A DNA stretch of 64,000 bases, from assembly GCF_004022705.2 (NCBI RefSeq), contig NZ_RZOY02000016.1, positions 1 through 64,000 on the forward strand. The letters are read 5' to 3'. Positions within the stretch are counted from its first letter, which is position 1; every line of letters starts with the position of its first letter. Under the pieces are notes generated by a model. The model worked only from the letters and a program-made list of their open reading frames with translations. It made no database searches and was not told the DNA's origin. This DNA comes from Mesorhizobium sp. M2D.F.Ca.ET.226.01.1.1. Its GTDB lineage: Bacteria > Pseudomonadota > Alphaproteobacteria > Rhizobiales > Rhizobiaceae. This document shows positions 1 through 9,130 of this stretch, piece after piece. Position numbers and translations under genes: made by a program.

Positions 1-134
1 TGATGCCCGGCGACAACATCACCGTCGACGTCGAGCTGATCGTGCCGATCGCGATGGAAGAGAAGCTGCGCTTCGCCATCCGTGAAGGCGGCCGCACCGT
101 CGGTGCAGGCATCGTCGTCACCATCAAGGAATAA
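1..134 (+). CDS. tuf: Elongation factor Tu, C-terminal end (partial)
   Basis: The first 134 bases encode the last 43 residues of EF-Tu, beginning MPGDNITVDVEL and ending GIVVTIKE before TAA. This is the C-terminal beta-barrel domain (domain 3) of the GTPase that brings aminoacyl-tRNA to the ribosome. The rest of the gene lies to the left of the window. A strong intrinsic terminator follows 32 bases after the stop. Rhizobia usually carry one tuf copy just upstream of tRNA-Trp, secE and nusG. Here tRNA-Trp is 2.5 kb downstream and secE/nusG are not seen, which fits later insertion at the tRNA. Confidence 0.97.
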   Translation, partial: MPGDNITVDVELIVPIAMEEKLRFAIREGGRTVGAGIVVTIKE

Positions 135-166
135 TCGGTCCGGCTTTTTTGCCGGCTCGACCAGGA

Positions 167-193
167 AAGGGCGGTCTTCGGGCCGCCCTTTTT
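167..193 (+). terminator. Rho-independent terminator of tuf
   Basis: A ten-base-pair stem (167-176 with 181-190) closes on a TTCG tetraloop and is followed by a T run to 193. It is a textbook intrinsic terminator, placed just after tuf. Confidence 0.93.
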
Positions 194-232
194 CGTTTCG
201 CAAACGGGTCGCGCGGCTCTTCGTCAATTCTG

Positions 233-260
233 TTGCAAGCATCGTCGCCCCAACTAGTAT
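233..260 (+). promoter_or_regulatory. Possible sigma70-type promoter for the ClpP-like gene
   Basis: TTGCAA (233-238) and TAGTAT (255-260) are separated by 16 bases. Transcription would start near 267, about 20 bases before the GTG proposed as the start of the next gene. Judged from sequence only. Confidence 0.5.
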
Positions 261-286
261 GGGTTGTATCCTTGGGGCTGCCAAAC

Positions 287-1942
287 GTGGTTTCCACATT
301 CCGTTCAAAGACAATACGGTGCTGGCGCGGGCTGCTCCGCGTGGGAGCGGCAGCGGCGATGGCGCTGGCCGCCCTTGGTGCATCCGCGAAGGAAGATCCG
401 CCGGATTACGCTCCGACGATGCGCTTCGTCGTCGTGCGCTCCAGCGCGCCCGGCTGCGAGCCAAATTGCCCGGAATGGATTTCAGCCGAAGGGACGATCG
501 ACGCGGGCACGCCGGCGCTGCTCAGGCGCTTGCTGAAGACGCTTGGCGGGCGGCAACTGCCGATCGTCGTCAATTCGCCCGGCGGCAATGTCGATGCCGC
601 GCTGCAGCTTGGCCGCATGGTGCGCAAGAACAAGCTCGATATCGCGGTCGGCATCACGGAGTTTTCCGGCTGCTCGCCAGGGATGAATTGCCGGGACAAT
701 GACGGCAAGGACCAGCCCTATTCCGGTGTCGCTCATGACAGCGGCGCGATGTGCAATTCGGCCTGCCCGCTGATGTTTGCCGGCGGCATCCGCCGCGTCG
801 TCGGCGACTGGGCCTATCTCGGCGTCCACCAGATCACCACCACCTATCGCCGCGAGAAGCTGCTCTATCGAACGACCTATCGGATCGTGAAAGGCAAGAA
901 GAAGATCATCAGCACCAAGATCGTCAGCCGCAAGAATGCCGGCAGCTACAAGACCTATGAGATGAGCAAGGCGGTCGAGAAACGGCTGTCGGCCTATTTG
1001 AACGAGATGGGCGTCGAGCAGGGGATGCTGGACGTGATGAAGGCGACGCCTGCCAGCGACATCAGGCAGATCGAACCCGAGGACATGCTGGAGATGAAGC
1101 TCGTCACCAGCCTCGATTCGCTCGATTCGCTGACCGAGAGGACCGTTTGCCTGCGCCAGCCGGCGGCGGCGAACTGCCGCGAGGTGCCGGCGAACGGCAA
1201 GCCGGCGGCGGTTGCCGCCGTCGGAGCCGCGCCTTCTCCCATCGCCTCGGCGCCCGCGCCGCAGGAGCAGGAGATGCGCTTCGTTCTCGTTCGCGGCAGC
1301 AATCCGCTTTGCAATCCCGATTGTCCGGAATGGATTTCGGCGGAAGGCACGATCGCCGCAGGCACGGCCGACAAGCTGCGCCAGTTGCTCGATACGACCC
1401 GTGAGCGCCGGCTGCCCGTTGTCATCAACTCGCCGGGTGGCGATGTGCAGGCAGCACTAGCCGCGGGCCGGCTGATCCGCGAGCGCGGGTTGGATGTCGC
1501 GGTCGCCCGAACGGATTTTCTCGACTGCGATCCGGGCACCGTAGGGTGCGTCGCAACCCACGGTCTCCATCCCGGCCTCACAATCGATGCGGGCGCTCAA
1601 TGCGACGCCGCCTGCGCGGTGATGGTCGCCGGCGGCGCCAGACGCCTGGTTGGCGCCGGTGCGCATTTCCTGGTGCATTCCATGGGCATGGAAGACAAGG
1701 TCCGGGCGTATCTCGGCGAGATGGCGATCGGATCGGGCTTTTTTGCCGCCATGCAGTCGGCCGAATACGCCAAGCACAGGGAGCTCAGCCGGGACGAGTT
1801 GCAGAAATTCGGACTGACGACCGGTCCGCAATCGGTGGACGCGCTGACGGGCGCCACCATCTGCGGATCGGCGCCCAGGCCGGACAATTGCCGGGTTCTT
1901 CCGGCCGCCGACGCGGAGGCAAAGGCGCCGGCAAAGCTCTAG
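287..1942 (+). CDS. Duplicated ClpP-like (COG3904-type) exported protein
   Basis: A 551-residue protein if it starts at GTG 287, which gives a signal-peptide-like N-terminus (basic, then AAAAMALAALGASA). An in-frame ATG also lies at 359. The protein is an internal duplication. Both halves carry the block PEWISAEGTI followed by NSPGG (near residues 96 and 381), the oxyanion-type motif of the ClpP/crotonase fold. The first half has CNSAC followed by a G-rich turn where the family places its serine. The second half has CDAAC at the same place, so the serine is lost. Such proteins are predicted periplasmic, but no substrate is known. The family call is by motif; the function is unknown. Confidence 0.8.
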   Translation: MVSTFRSKTIRCWRGLLRVGAAAAMALAALGASAKEDPPDYAPTMRFVVVRSSAPGCEPNCPEWISAEGTIDAGTPALLRRLLKTLGGRQLPIVVNSPGGNVDAALQLGRMVRKNKLDIAVGITEFSGCSPGMNCRDNDGKDQPYSGVAHDSGAMCNSACPLMFAGGIRRVVGDWAYLGVHQITTTYRREKLLYRTTYRIVKGKKKIISTKIVSRKNAGSYKTYEMSKAVEKRLSAYLNEMGVEQGMLDVMKATPASDIRQIEPEDMLEMKLVTSLDSLDSLTERTVCLRQPAAANCREVPANGKPAAVAAVGAAPSPIASAPAPQEQEMRFVLVRGSNPLCNPDCPEWISAEGTIAAGTADKLRQLLDTTRERRLPVVINSPGGDVQAALAAGRLIRERGLDVAVARTDFLDCDPGTVGCVATHGLHPGLTIDAGAQCDAACAVMVAGGARRLVGAGAHFLVHSMGMEDKVRAYLGEMAIGSGFFAAMQSAEYAKHRELSRDELQKFGLTTGPQSVDALTGATICGSAPRPDNCRVLPAADAEAKAPAKL

Positions 1943-2034
1943 CCCATTCGCACTGGCCATGGAGGCAGGTTGAGCCGGGCAGGGCGCAGGCACTATTTTC
2001 CCCGGTGCTGTCCGCAGAAGATGGAGGAGCGGCG

Positions 2035-2520
2035 ATGAGCGAGGACATCCCGACTTTGTATCAATGGGCCGGCGGTATCGAGGCGCTGAGCCGGCTGACC
2101 CGGACCTTTTACGACAAGGTGGCCTTGGATCCAATCGTCGGCCCAGTCTTCAGGCACATGTCGCCCGATCATCCGGCGCATGTCGCCGCCTTCATCGGCG
2201 AGGTTTTTGGCGGACCGGGAACATACAGCGAAAAGCACGGCGGCCACCGCGAGATGGTCATGCACCACCTCGGCAAGCATCTGACTGAGGAACAGCGGCG
2301 GCGCTGGATCAACCTCCTTGCCGATGCCGCCGATGAGGTCGGCCTGCCCGACGACCCCGAATTCCGTTCCGCCTTCATGGGCTATGTCGAATGGGGATCG
2401 CGGCTGGCGAAGATGAATTCCAATCTCGGCGAGACCTGTGATCCGGAGACCGAGCCGATGCCGGCCTGGAGCTGGGGGGTACCGGGCGGACCGTACAAGC
2501 CGCCGGCCCGAAAGTCGTAG
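2035..2520 (+). CDS. Group II truncated haemoglobin
   Basis: A 161-residue globin of the COG2346 group. ATG 2035 is preceded by a good GGAGGAG ribosome site. Visible features are the N-terminal LYQWAGG, FYDKV, the proximal-histidine region with HGGHREMVMHHLGKH, and the C-terminal PAWSWGVPGG segment with the tryptophan typical of group II. These small haem proteins bind O2, NO or peroxide and are linked to nitrosative or oxidative stress. The gene stands alone between the ClpP-like gene and tRNA-Trp. Family is clear; physiological role is inferred. Confidence 0.9.
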   Translation: MSEDIPTLYQWAGGIEALSRLTRTFYDKVALDPIVGPVFRHMSPDHPAHVAAFIGEVFGGPGTYSEKHGGHREMVMHHLGKHLTEEQRRRWINLLADAADEVGLPDDPEFRSAFMGYVEWGSRLAKMNSNLGETCDPETEPMPAWSWGVPGGPYKPPARKS

Positions 2521-2666
2521 GCTCAGGCGCGGTTTCTGGGAACGCAATCCGTTGCCGACGGAAATGCGATCGAGAAATCCGGCAAAGCTTTGAAAACGGC
2601 AGGTCGGTGCTCTTTACAGAGGGCCCGGAAGCTTTTAGGAAGTGCCTGCGCTGAACAAGCGCATGC

Positions 2667-2742
<76 letters not shown>

Positions 2743-2852
2743 TTTTCCAAGGAAAATCAGGCACTTAGAAATCGCCTTGCTAGGCGAGGACGCCGAAAGT
2801 AGCCTTACACATCTCTTGCACAAACTTGCACGCACGCAGGGAGTGTCTGGCG

Positions 2853-4076
2853 GTGGCGGAAAAACACACGATTCTCGAAGGCAAAGTTCACGTCTATCGG
2901 CGCAATGACAGCCCGATTTGGCATTGTTCGACTTATCTCAAAGGCAAAAACTGGCGGGTCAGCACCAAGGAGGAAAGCCTCTCCAAGGCCAAGGATTGGG
3001 CCGAGGATTGGTATTTCGGTCTCAAGGACAAAGGCCGGCGCGGCGAGCTGGTCACCGAGAAAACGTTCAAAGATGCCGCCGACCAGTTCATCACGGAGTA
3101 CGAGGTTCTGACCGAGGGCGAGCGGAACGCCCGCTGGGTCAAGGACCACTACCGGCGCGTTCGCAGCTATCTGGTGCCGTATTTCGGCAAGATGGGCCTG
3201 TCGACCATCAACGCGGGTACGGTGCAGGAGTATCGCATCTCCCGGATGACGCCCGAGGAGGGCAAAAAGCTTCCCTCACGCAGCACCTTGCACCACGAGA
3301 CCGTGACTTTGCGGCTGGTCTTAAGGACGGCCGTTCGCCATCGGTGGCTCGCCCATCTGCCAGATATCTCGCAGCCCTACAAGAAATCCGCGAAGGTCGT
3401 TCACCGCGCGTGGTTTACGCCAGAGGAATACAAACAGCTGTACCAGGCGACGCGGGCACATGCGCAAAAGACGCGAGACGCCAGCAAGAAGGCTCAGGAG
3501 GGTGAGAAGGCCCACCGCGTGTGGCTGGCAGAGCAGCTTCACGACAAGATCCTGTTCCTCGCCAACACCGGTCTGCGGCCGGATGAGGCTAACTGGCTTG
3601 AATACCGCGACGTGGAGATCGTGAAGGACAAGGCGACCGGCCAGAAGATCCTTGAAATCCAGGTGCGCGGCAAGCGCGGGGTAGGGTATTGCAAAAGCAC
3701 GTCAGGCGCGGTGTTTCCCTTTGAGCGGATGGTGGCCCGGAACAAGCCAAAGCCGACCGACAAACTGTTCCCCGTCGACCACAAGAAGCAGTTCAACGGC
3801 ATCCTCGACAAAATCGGGCTGAAGCTCGACCGCGAGGGCAACCGGCGCACGCTATACTCGCTGCGCCACAGCTACATCAGCTTCCGACTGCTGGAGGGCG
3901 CCGACATCTATCAGGTCGCCAAAAACTGCCGGACGAGCGTCGAGATGATTGAGAAGCACTATGCCGTGCATCTCAAGAACCGGCTCGATGCGGCTGCCAT
4001 CAACGTCCGGAAGGCTAGGCCGCCCAAGCCGCCTAAGCAGCCGAAGGCCGAGACGATCGACCTATTTGAGAATTAG
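2853..4076 (+). CDS. Tyrosine recombinase / integrase
   Basis: A 407-residue site-specific recombinase. The start is probably GTG 2853, with AGGGAG about ten bases upstream; an in-frame TTG lies at 2826. An N-terminal DNA-binding part precedes the catalytic domain. Catalytic residues are R242 in TGLRPDE, R338-H339 in SLRHS, and nucleophile Y370 in EKHYAVH. The usual first histidine of box II is a tyrosine. The tail is rich in K and P. It lies directly beside tRNA-Trp and reads into the island, the classical position for an integrase acting at the tRNA 3' end. Which downstream genes belong to its element is inferred. Confidence 0.92.
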   Translation: MAEKHTILEGKVHVYRRNDSPIWHCSTYLKGKNWRVSTKEESLSKAKDWAEDWYFGLKDKGRRGELVTEKTFKDAADQFITEYEVLTEGERNARWVKDHYRRVRSYLVPYFGKMGLSTINAGTVQEYRISRMTPEEGKKLPSRSTLHHETVTLRLVLRTAVRHRWLAHLPDISQPYKKSAKVVHRAWFTPEEYKQLYQATRAHAQKTRDASKKAQEGEKAHRVWLAEQLHDKILFLANTGLRPDEANWLEYRDVEIVKDKATGQKILEIQVRGKRGVGYCKSTSGAVFPFERMVARNKPKPTDKLFPVDHKKQFNGILDKIGLKLDREGNRRTLYSLRHSYISFRLLEGADIYQVAKNCRTSVEMIEKHYAVHLKNRLDAAAINVRKARPPKPPKQPKAETIDLFEN

Positions 4077-4200
4077 TTTGAGGGAGGGTTAGCGTCCCCG
4101 GGACGGGACTTCCTCGCCCCATCCAACAGCGCCCCATCCAACAGCGCACTTACGCATCGCACAACGCGTACGCATTGACCGAAAATTGCGATGCGTTGCG

Positions 4201-4253
4201 CGGTTTTCTAACCGGTTGCGACACGCAAACCGGAGAAAACCGGCAAGTGCGCC
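4201..4253 (+). other. Probable MOBQ-type origin of transfer (oriT)
   Basis: A near-perfect inverted repeat (4201-4220 with 4224-4242) is followed at once by GCAAGTGCGCC (4243-4253). This is the layout of RSF1010/R1162-type oriT, where an arm ending in CCGG abuts a nic core resembling TAAGTGCGCC. It lies 97 bases before a MobA/MobL relaxase gene, as expected for such a site. Match is by eye and from memory of the family. Confidence 0.7.
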
Positions 4254-4349
4254 AAGGGAGGGCCCTTGGAACCCCGCGGCGCCGAAAAACCTGCTTTTTC
4301 AACTTGACTGTCCGTCGCGACCCGACAGACTGCAAAGCCGGGGTGACCG

Positions 4350-5444
4350 GTGGCAATCTTTCATCTGCACGTCAAGAACATCAGTCGAGGCGACGGTCGT
4401 TCGATTGTCGCCGCCGCAGCCTATCGGGCGGGTGAGACGTTGCCGAATGAGGCGGAAGAGCGCGAGAGTGCCTTTGGCGGGCGGCGCGACGTCGTCCACA
4501 CCGAGATCCGGGTCCCGGCTGGCGCTCCCGTATGGATGCGCGATCGCGCGAAGCTTTGGAATGCTGTCGAAGCCGCGGAGAAGCGCAAGGATGCGCGGCT
4601 GGCCAAGGAAATCGAATTTGCGTTGCCGCGCGAAGTCGCGCCGGCGATTTGGCGCGAGCTGACCAGCACCATGGCCGATGCGTATACACGTCAGGGCTAT
4701 GTCGTGGACTTGGCCATTCACGAGGACGGCAGCAACAATAATCCTCATGCCCACATGTTGCTGACAACGCGCCGGATCACGGCGGAAGGCTTTGCCGAGA
4801 AGCTCCGCGAAGCCGACGGCGTCCGCTTCGTGATGGAGGCGCGTGCGAGGTGGGCCAAAATTGCCAACGCCAGCTTCGCGGGCGCTGGCCTCGACACCCG
4901 GATCGACGCCCGTAGCAAAGCCTCTTCCGGTTTGTCCCCACGTGCCAGCCGGCACCTGGGTGCGGATCGCCAGGCGCGGCGGGGCCGCCGCGCCCAGATC
5001 GACGTTGAACGCATTGCCAAGGTCCGACAGGAGCTGAACATGCCCAATCCGCTTGCGGAACTTTATCCCCACCTGGCCCTGAGACGGGACTGGCCCCCCG
5101 AAAGCCGCGAACCGGCCCCGGACATGACCGAGCACGAACGCAATGAGTTCTGGCAGTATTGGCAGTCCCAGGATCACGAGCAGGGCGACCCCATTGCCGA
5201 GAGGGACCTGCCGGTGCTGAGTCCGGATGGCGATTTGATACCCTCGCACGAGCTGGAAGCTGCACAGGATCGGATGATTGCCGAGGTCGAGCAGGCTGCG
5301 GACGCCTATCCGCTTCCCAACGACCGGGAGCGTGCGCCTGAGAACGGCCAGGAGTGGTGGGTGAGCACGCCACCCGAGAAGCGAGCGGCCGCCGAGCGTG
5401 ACACGCCTGAGGTCGATCGCGAAACGTGGTGGCGGAACCGGTGA
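4350..5444 (+). CDS. MobA/MobL-family conjugative relaxase
   Basis: A 364-residue relaxase starting at GTG 4350. The N-terminus MAIFHLHVKNISRGDGRS and the block SIVAAAAYRAGE are typical of PF03389. The metal-binding histidine motif is visible as NNNPHAHML. The enzyme should nick one strand at oriT and stay linked to the 5' end during transfer. It is much shorter than TraA-type proteins because no helicase domain follows; the C-terminal third is charged and low in recognisable motifs. It lies just downstream of a probable oriT, and a coupling protein is encoded 2 kb further on. Confidence 0.9.
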   Translation: MAIFHLHVKNISRGDGRSIVAAAAYRAGETLPNEAEERESAFGGRRDVVHTEIRVPAGAPVWMRDRAKLWNAVEAAEKRKDARLAKEIEFALPREVAPAIWRELTSTMADAYTRQGYVVDLAIHEDGSNNNPHAHMLLTTRRITAEGFAEKLREADGVRFVMEARARWAKIANASFAGAGLDTRIDARSKASSGLSPRASRHLGADRQARRGRRAQIDVERIAKVRQELNMPNPLAELYPHLALRRDWPPESREPAPDMTEHERNEFWQYWQSQDHEQGDPIAERDLPVLSPDGDLIPSHELEAAQDRMIAEVEQAADAYPLPNDRERAPENGQEWWVSTPPEKRAAAERDTPEVDRETWWRNR

Positions 5445-5487
5445 CTGCGACGGCGGTCCCGTCAGCCGGAACCACAGGTCGACGTAA

Positions 5488-5742
5488 CTAGTTCAATGTG
5501 TTTTTTTGTTTGTGGCGCGACGGCAAGGCACCCGCCAGCATATCGCCCCGCACACGCGTTGCGGTGGCGCTGGGCGGCAATCCTTCTTTGTAAAGTCCTT
5601 GTCTGCGCCGCAGATGCAGGAGGCAGGCATAATATGGCCGCTTGACCAGGTGGAACAAGAACCATCCGGGCCAGTCTCGCCACGGACGGCGCTTTGCCAG
5701 GGCAAGCTCGTAGTCTAACCTTCTGATCCAATAGTGTCGCAC
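5488..5742 (-). CDS. Possible small basic protein, unknown
   Basis: An 84-residue frame rich in W, R and L (for example PWRDWPGWFLFHLVKRPYY). It lies between the relaxase and the next gene on the opposite strand. Two other frames overlap it, and no family is recognised. It may be real because its composition looks protein-like, but it is unproven. Confidence 0.3.
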   Translation of the reverse strand: MRHYWIRRLDYELALAKRRPWRDWPGWFLFHLVKRPYYACLLHLRRRQGLYKEGLPPSATATRVRGDMLAGALPSRHKQKNTLN

Positions 5743-5788
5743 GCCAAGAGTAGGACATTATTCCTAGAGCCTGTCAAAGGAAATCACG

Positions 5789-6253
5789 ATGGCGAAGGAT
5801 CTCGATCCGGAAGCAGACATAGAGAAACTGACCGCGCGGATGGTGCAGCTCAACCGTCAGTTCGACGAGCTCTTCGCGCGGTGCTTTGAACGGCCGGACC
5901 TCGCCTACGAAAAATGGGTGCAATCCGCCCTGAACGACGCGCATTCCCACGAGCTCCTGAAGAACCACCTCTTTTCACTCGGTGAGATGCCCCGAGATGA
6001 AGCGAGAAAAGAGCCCGCGATCGACGCGAGCTTGCAGCTCCCCGCCATCTTTCAGGAATATCGAGGCCTTCGGGACAGGCTCGATGCATTGGGGGCCGCC
6101 AGTCCCGGTCATTTCACCGGCATGCAACAGCAACTGCAAGCCGACCCGGACCCGTGGTGGGTGAGGCCGAGACCGGGAGCCCCGGGCTCGGGGGACCGAG
6201 AGAACCGGAAGCAAGAAATTGACCCAAGGCTACAATGGTTCCGGGACCGTTAG
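5789..6253 (+). CDS. Hypothetical protein downstream of the relaxase
   Basis: A 154-residue soluble protein, charged and helical in the first 100 residues (DIEKLTARMVQLNRQFDEL is coiled-coil-like), with a P/G/R-rich tail. ATG 5789 has an AAAGGA ribosome site. It reads in the same direction as the relaxase, 345 bases after it, and its 3' end approaches the convergent protease gene. It could be a mobilization accessory protein, but that rests on position only. Confidence 0.6.
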   Translation: MAKDLDPEADIEKLTARMVQLNRQFDELFARCFERPDLAYEKWVQSALNDAHSHELLKNHLFSLGEMPRDEARKEPAIDASLQLPAIFQEYRGLRDRLDALGAASPGHFTGMQQQLQADPDPWWVRPRPGAPGSGDRENRKQEIDPRLQWFRDR

Positions 6254-6266
6254 TCCCACCATCAAC

Positions 6267-7496
6267 CTAACGTTTCCGGGCAAGTTCGTTCAGATGGACA
6301 CCACGCCTAAGGGCGTCGGTGCGGCGTTTGAGCGGGGGATGCGTGCTGAACAGGGCGCCCATTCTCCCACCGCGGAACATCAGGTAGCCGTATCTGTTCT
6401 CGACCCCGGTCGGTTTGGCCGGGATTCCATGGACGCGCTCAAGGGCGCCAATCATGGCCTCCGGTGAAGCGATGCCGGCGCCGATGGCGTCGGCCTTGAA
6501 TTCACGGGCTCGCGACATCCCCTTTACCACCAGTTCGGACCCTGCAAAAAGCGTGTACCGTGCCGCCGTAGCCAATGTTCCGGTCAACTCCGTGACGTCG
6601 CGCTGATAGCGCTTGTCCTTTGCGGCCTGGGCCACCATGGCGGTCGCAACCCTCGCGGCGAAGTCCGCCACGTGGCCCATCATGGTCTGGAATCCCTCCG
6701 CGAATTGCATCCGCTGCACATCGTTGTAGACCACGTGGCCGAGTTCATGGCCGATCACCGCGTCCAGTTCCTGCGGCGACAGGAGGTTCAGCAAGGGCTT
6801 GCCCAGAACGACCGCGGCCTCTCCACGCGTTCCCATCGCAAAGGCATTCGCGACATTCACCACGCCGACGAGAGGTGGCTTGATTCCAAGCTTCTCGGCG
6901 TGTCCCGCGACACGCTTCGCAAGTGGGTGGCTGGCATCGAGGTACTCGACGCCGAACGTCTTGCCGACCCTGGCCTTGGCGCGGGCCGTGAACCTATTGC
7001 CGTAGATGAGTCCGGCGAGCGCCAAGAGGCCTCCGATGATCCACGCCGGGCTGTAGAAGCCCATCTGGATAAAGGCGCCGCCTCGCAGGCCGCCAACAAT
7101 CAGCCATTGGATGAATACGCAGGTGAAGAGGACGCTCGCCGCCAGAATGATGGGGGTGCCGACCATCGTCCGGCGGGCGGACGTGAGGTCCAGTTGCCGG
7201 TTCTCCAATGGGTTGGTGTCAAGACCGAACCGGGCGGCCAGTTCAGGCCGGTAACGAGCCAACGCGCGCTTCGCGATTTTAAATAGGAGCGCCGCCTGCC
7301 AGATGGTGAGGCCCAGGTCGATCAAGACGAAGAGAGGCGCCCAGTAGAAGTGAGGCGGCAACGGCAACACGACGCTCGGGTAGAGCCTGAAACCGGTGTT
7401 GATGGCATACCAGCCAAGTCGCAGCGCTGTCGCTGCCAGGTACCTGACGGCCGTGGGCCTGACTTCGTCAAAAAAGGAGTTCATGCCGCTGCTCAC
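6267..7496 (-). CDS. M48-family membrane zinc metalloprotease
   Basis: A 409-residue protein with hydrophobic segments near residues 50-75, 113-136 and 150-166. The zinc motif HELGH is at 250-254 and the third ligand is in REFKADAIG (E332). This is the HtpX/Ste24-like M48 arrangement, with the catalytic domain after the membrane segments. Its start codon overlaps the stop of the upstream coupling-protein gene by four bases, so the two are translationally coupled. A protease coupled to a conjugation ATPase suggests a role in transfer or envelope quality control; this is inference. Confidence 0.85.
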   Translation of the reverse strand: MSSGMNSFFDEVRPTAVRYLAATALRLGWYAINTGFRLYPSVVLPLPPHFYWAPLFVLIDLGLTIWQAALLFKIAKRALARYRPELAARFGLDTNPLENRQLDLTSARRTMVGTPIILAASVLFTCVFIQWLIVGGLRGGAFIQMGFYSPAWIIGGLLALAGLIYGNRFTARAKARVGKTFGVEYLDASHPLAKRVAGHAEKLGIKPPLVGVVNVANAFAMGTRGEAAVVLGKPLLNLLSPQELDAVIGHELGHVVYNDVQRMQFAEGFQTMMGHVADFAARVATAMVAQAAKDKRYQRDVTELTGTLATAARYTLFAGSELVVKGMSRAREFKADAIGAGIASPEAMIGALERVHGIPAKPTGVENRYGYLMFRGGRMGALFSTHPPLKRRTDALRRGVHLNELARKR

Positions 7497-9130
7497 GCTT
7501 TTCGGTTGGCTGGAGGGGTGACTCGATCACGGCAGGCCTGCCCGAGGAACCAGGGCACGAGCCTGGCCTTGATCGGGCGAACGCCCCGCGCGAACACCAG
7601 GCCGGTGCGAGTCTGATCCGGGGCGGTCCCGCTCAGCAGTTCCGTCACTTCATCCGGCGTCAGAAGAGGGCGGCGCGTATAGGCGACGCCGTGATTGACC
7701 GAGCCCGTTCCTGCCCCATTGCCGGTGAAGATCGGACCGGTCGAGGCGCTGTTGCTGGTCCCGGCAGTCCGGTAGCCGCGCGTCTGGTCGCCGAGGAAGT
7801 CCGAGATGGTCAATGAGGTGAAGTGTTCGTCAGTCCCGAAGAACGTTTTCACGGACGTGTTGAAGAAGGTCTTCCAACCGCCCGGATAGTGTTCTTCCAG
7901 CGTGGGCACGTCCTGCAGGAAGAACCACAGCCGGACACCTGCGCCGGCATGCGTCCGGATCGCATCACGGAAGCGCGGGAACGGGCCTAAACTCAGGAAC
8001 TCGTCCAGAACGAACAGCACCGGTATCTCAGGGATGGTCTCGTTCTGGAGCATCGCCTCGAGGGCCGTGCTCAGCGTTATCTTCAGAAACGCCGCATAGG
8101 CGGACATCTTGTGGAACGGGACGGTGATGTAGACGGTCGCGGGCTCATCCTTGAGCGAGCGGAAGTCAAAGGAGGCGATCGAAGTGGCGCGGTGGAGGCC
8201 CGGGTCATCCCACAGGGCGAACTCGGTGTTGATGGTGTCGCGCAGATTGGGGATTGCTTTGCTGTAATCCTTTGCAAGCACGATGTTGGCGGCATTCGCA
8301 ATCGCCGGATTGCGCGATACCGCCATCGTCTTGATCGCTTCGGTGAACGATGCAAGGGGCGCGGCTGTGATACGCCGCACCTCCGCCATATGGCGATGCC
8401 CCGGCGGAGCCTCCTCGGTGACGAACATGATAATGGCCGTGAGGATCGAGATGGCGTCCTTGCGGAAGAAGTCAGGGGCGTACTTATCCGGCGGCATGAT
8501 CAAATCAGCGAGTGCCTGGGCGTCGGAGAACGAAGCGACCCCGTCGAGGGGGTTGTAGGCATCGCTTTCGGACAGGAACGGTGAAAGCCGGTAGACTGGC
8601 CCTACGTTTTTCCGCCGCCAATCCGCCGTCTGGGCGTAGAGCTCGCCTTTGGGATCCAGCACGACACAGGACCCCTTGTAGCGGACCAGGTTGGGGATGA
8701 TGGTCGTGGTCGATTTGCCCGAGCGTGTCGGTGCCACGGTGAGGAGATGGCCTTCGCCGTCCCAGTGAAGCTGGCCGGCGACTGCGCCGCCGAGGGCAGG
8801 GTCCTCGTAAACGCCTAGCAAAATCGAAGAGGGACTCTCGAATTTCGAGTTGGGGTGCAGCAGACCGGCTTTCGAGAGTTCGGAGGCATCGGCCCAGCGC
8901 GCCGAGCCATGCAGCGGAGGCGGATTGGCAACCGCCTCGTCGACACGGCGTTTCTCTTCGCGCTGCTCCTCTTCGATCTGTTTGCGCGCCCGATGTTGGG
9001 CGAACATGTTGCTGATTGTGGTTGCTATCTTGAATCCGGTTGAAAAGCCTTCTCCGGCTCCCCTCCTCCGGGATGAGCCGAACGGCTCCATCCCCTTCAG
9101 AGGATCGAAATCCTTGAACCAATCCGGCAT
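7493..9130 (-). CDS. VirD4/TraG-like type IV coupling protein ATPase
   Basis: A 545-residue AAA-like ATPase with Walker A APTRSGKST (residues 133-141) and a Walker B-like strand LFVLDEF. VVLDPKGELY is a signature of TraG/VirD4 proteins. These hexamers link relaxase-DNA complexes to a type IV secretion channel. Unlike typical VirD4 it has no evident N-terminal transmembrane pair; the first 70 residues are polar and charged. The gene is coupled to the M48 protease gene after it. No channel genes (virB/trb) are visible, so the element would need a helper system. Confidence 0.9.
   Translation of the reverse strand: MPDWFKDFDPLKGMEPFGSSRRRGAGEGFSTGFKIATTISNMFAQHRARKQIEEEQREEKRRVDEAVANPPPLHGSARWADASELSKAGLLHPNSKFESPSSILLGVYEDPALGGAVAGQLHWDGEGHLLTVAPTRSGKSTTTIIPNLVRYKGSCVVLDPKGELYAQTADWRRKNVGPVYRLSPFLSESDAYNPLDGVASFSDAQALADLIMPPDKYAPDFFRKDAISILTAIIMFVTEEAPPGHRHMAEVRRITAAPLASFTEAIKTMAVSRNPAIANAANIVLAKDYSKAIPNLRDTINTEFALWDDPGLHRATSIASFDFRSLKDEPATVYITVPFHKMSAYAAFLKITLSTALEAMLQNETIPEIPVLFVLDEFLSLGPFPRFRDAIRTHAGAGVRLWFFLQDVPTLEEHYPGGWKTFFNTSVKTFFGTDEHFTSLTISDFLGDQTRGYRTAGTSNSASTGPIFTGNGAGTGSVNHGVAYTRRPLLTPDEVTELLSGTAPDQTRTGLVFARGVRPIKARLVPWFLGQACRDRVTPPANRKA

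Noticed and set aside
1457..2134. Minus-strand 225-codon frame
   Set aside because: It overlaps the second half of the ClpP-like gene and the haemoglobin start; no family features.
2826..2852. TTG start for the first integrase
   Set aside because: GTG 2853 has a better-placed AGGGAG site, and the extra nine residues show no family support.
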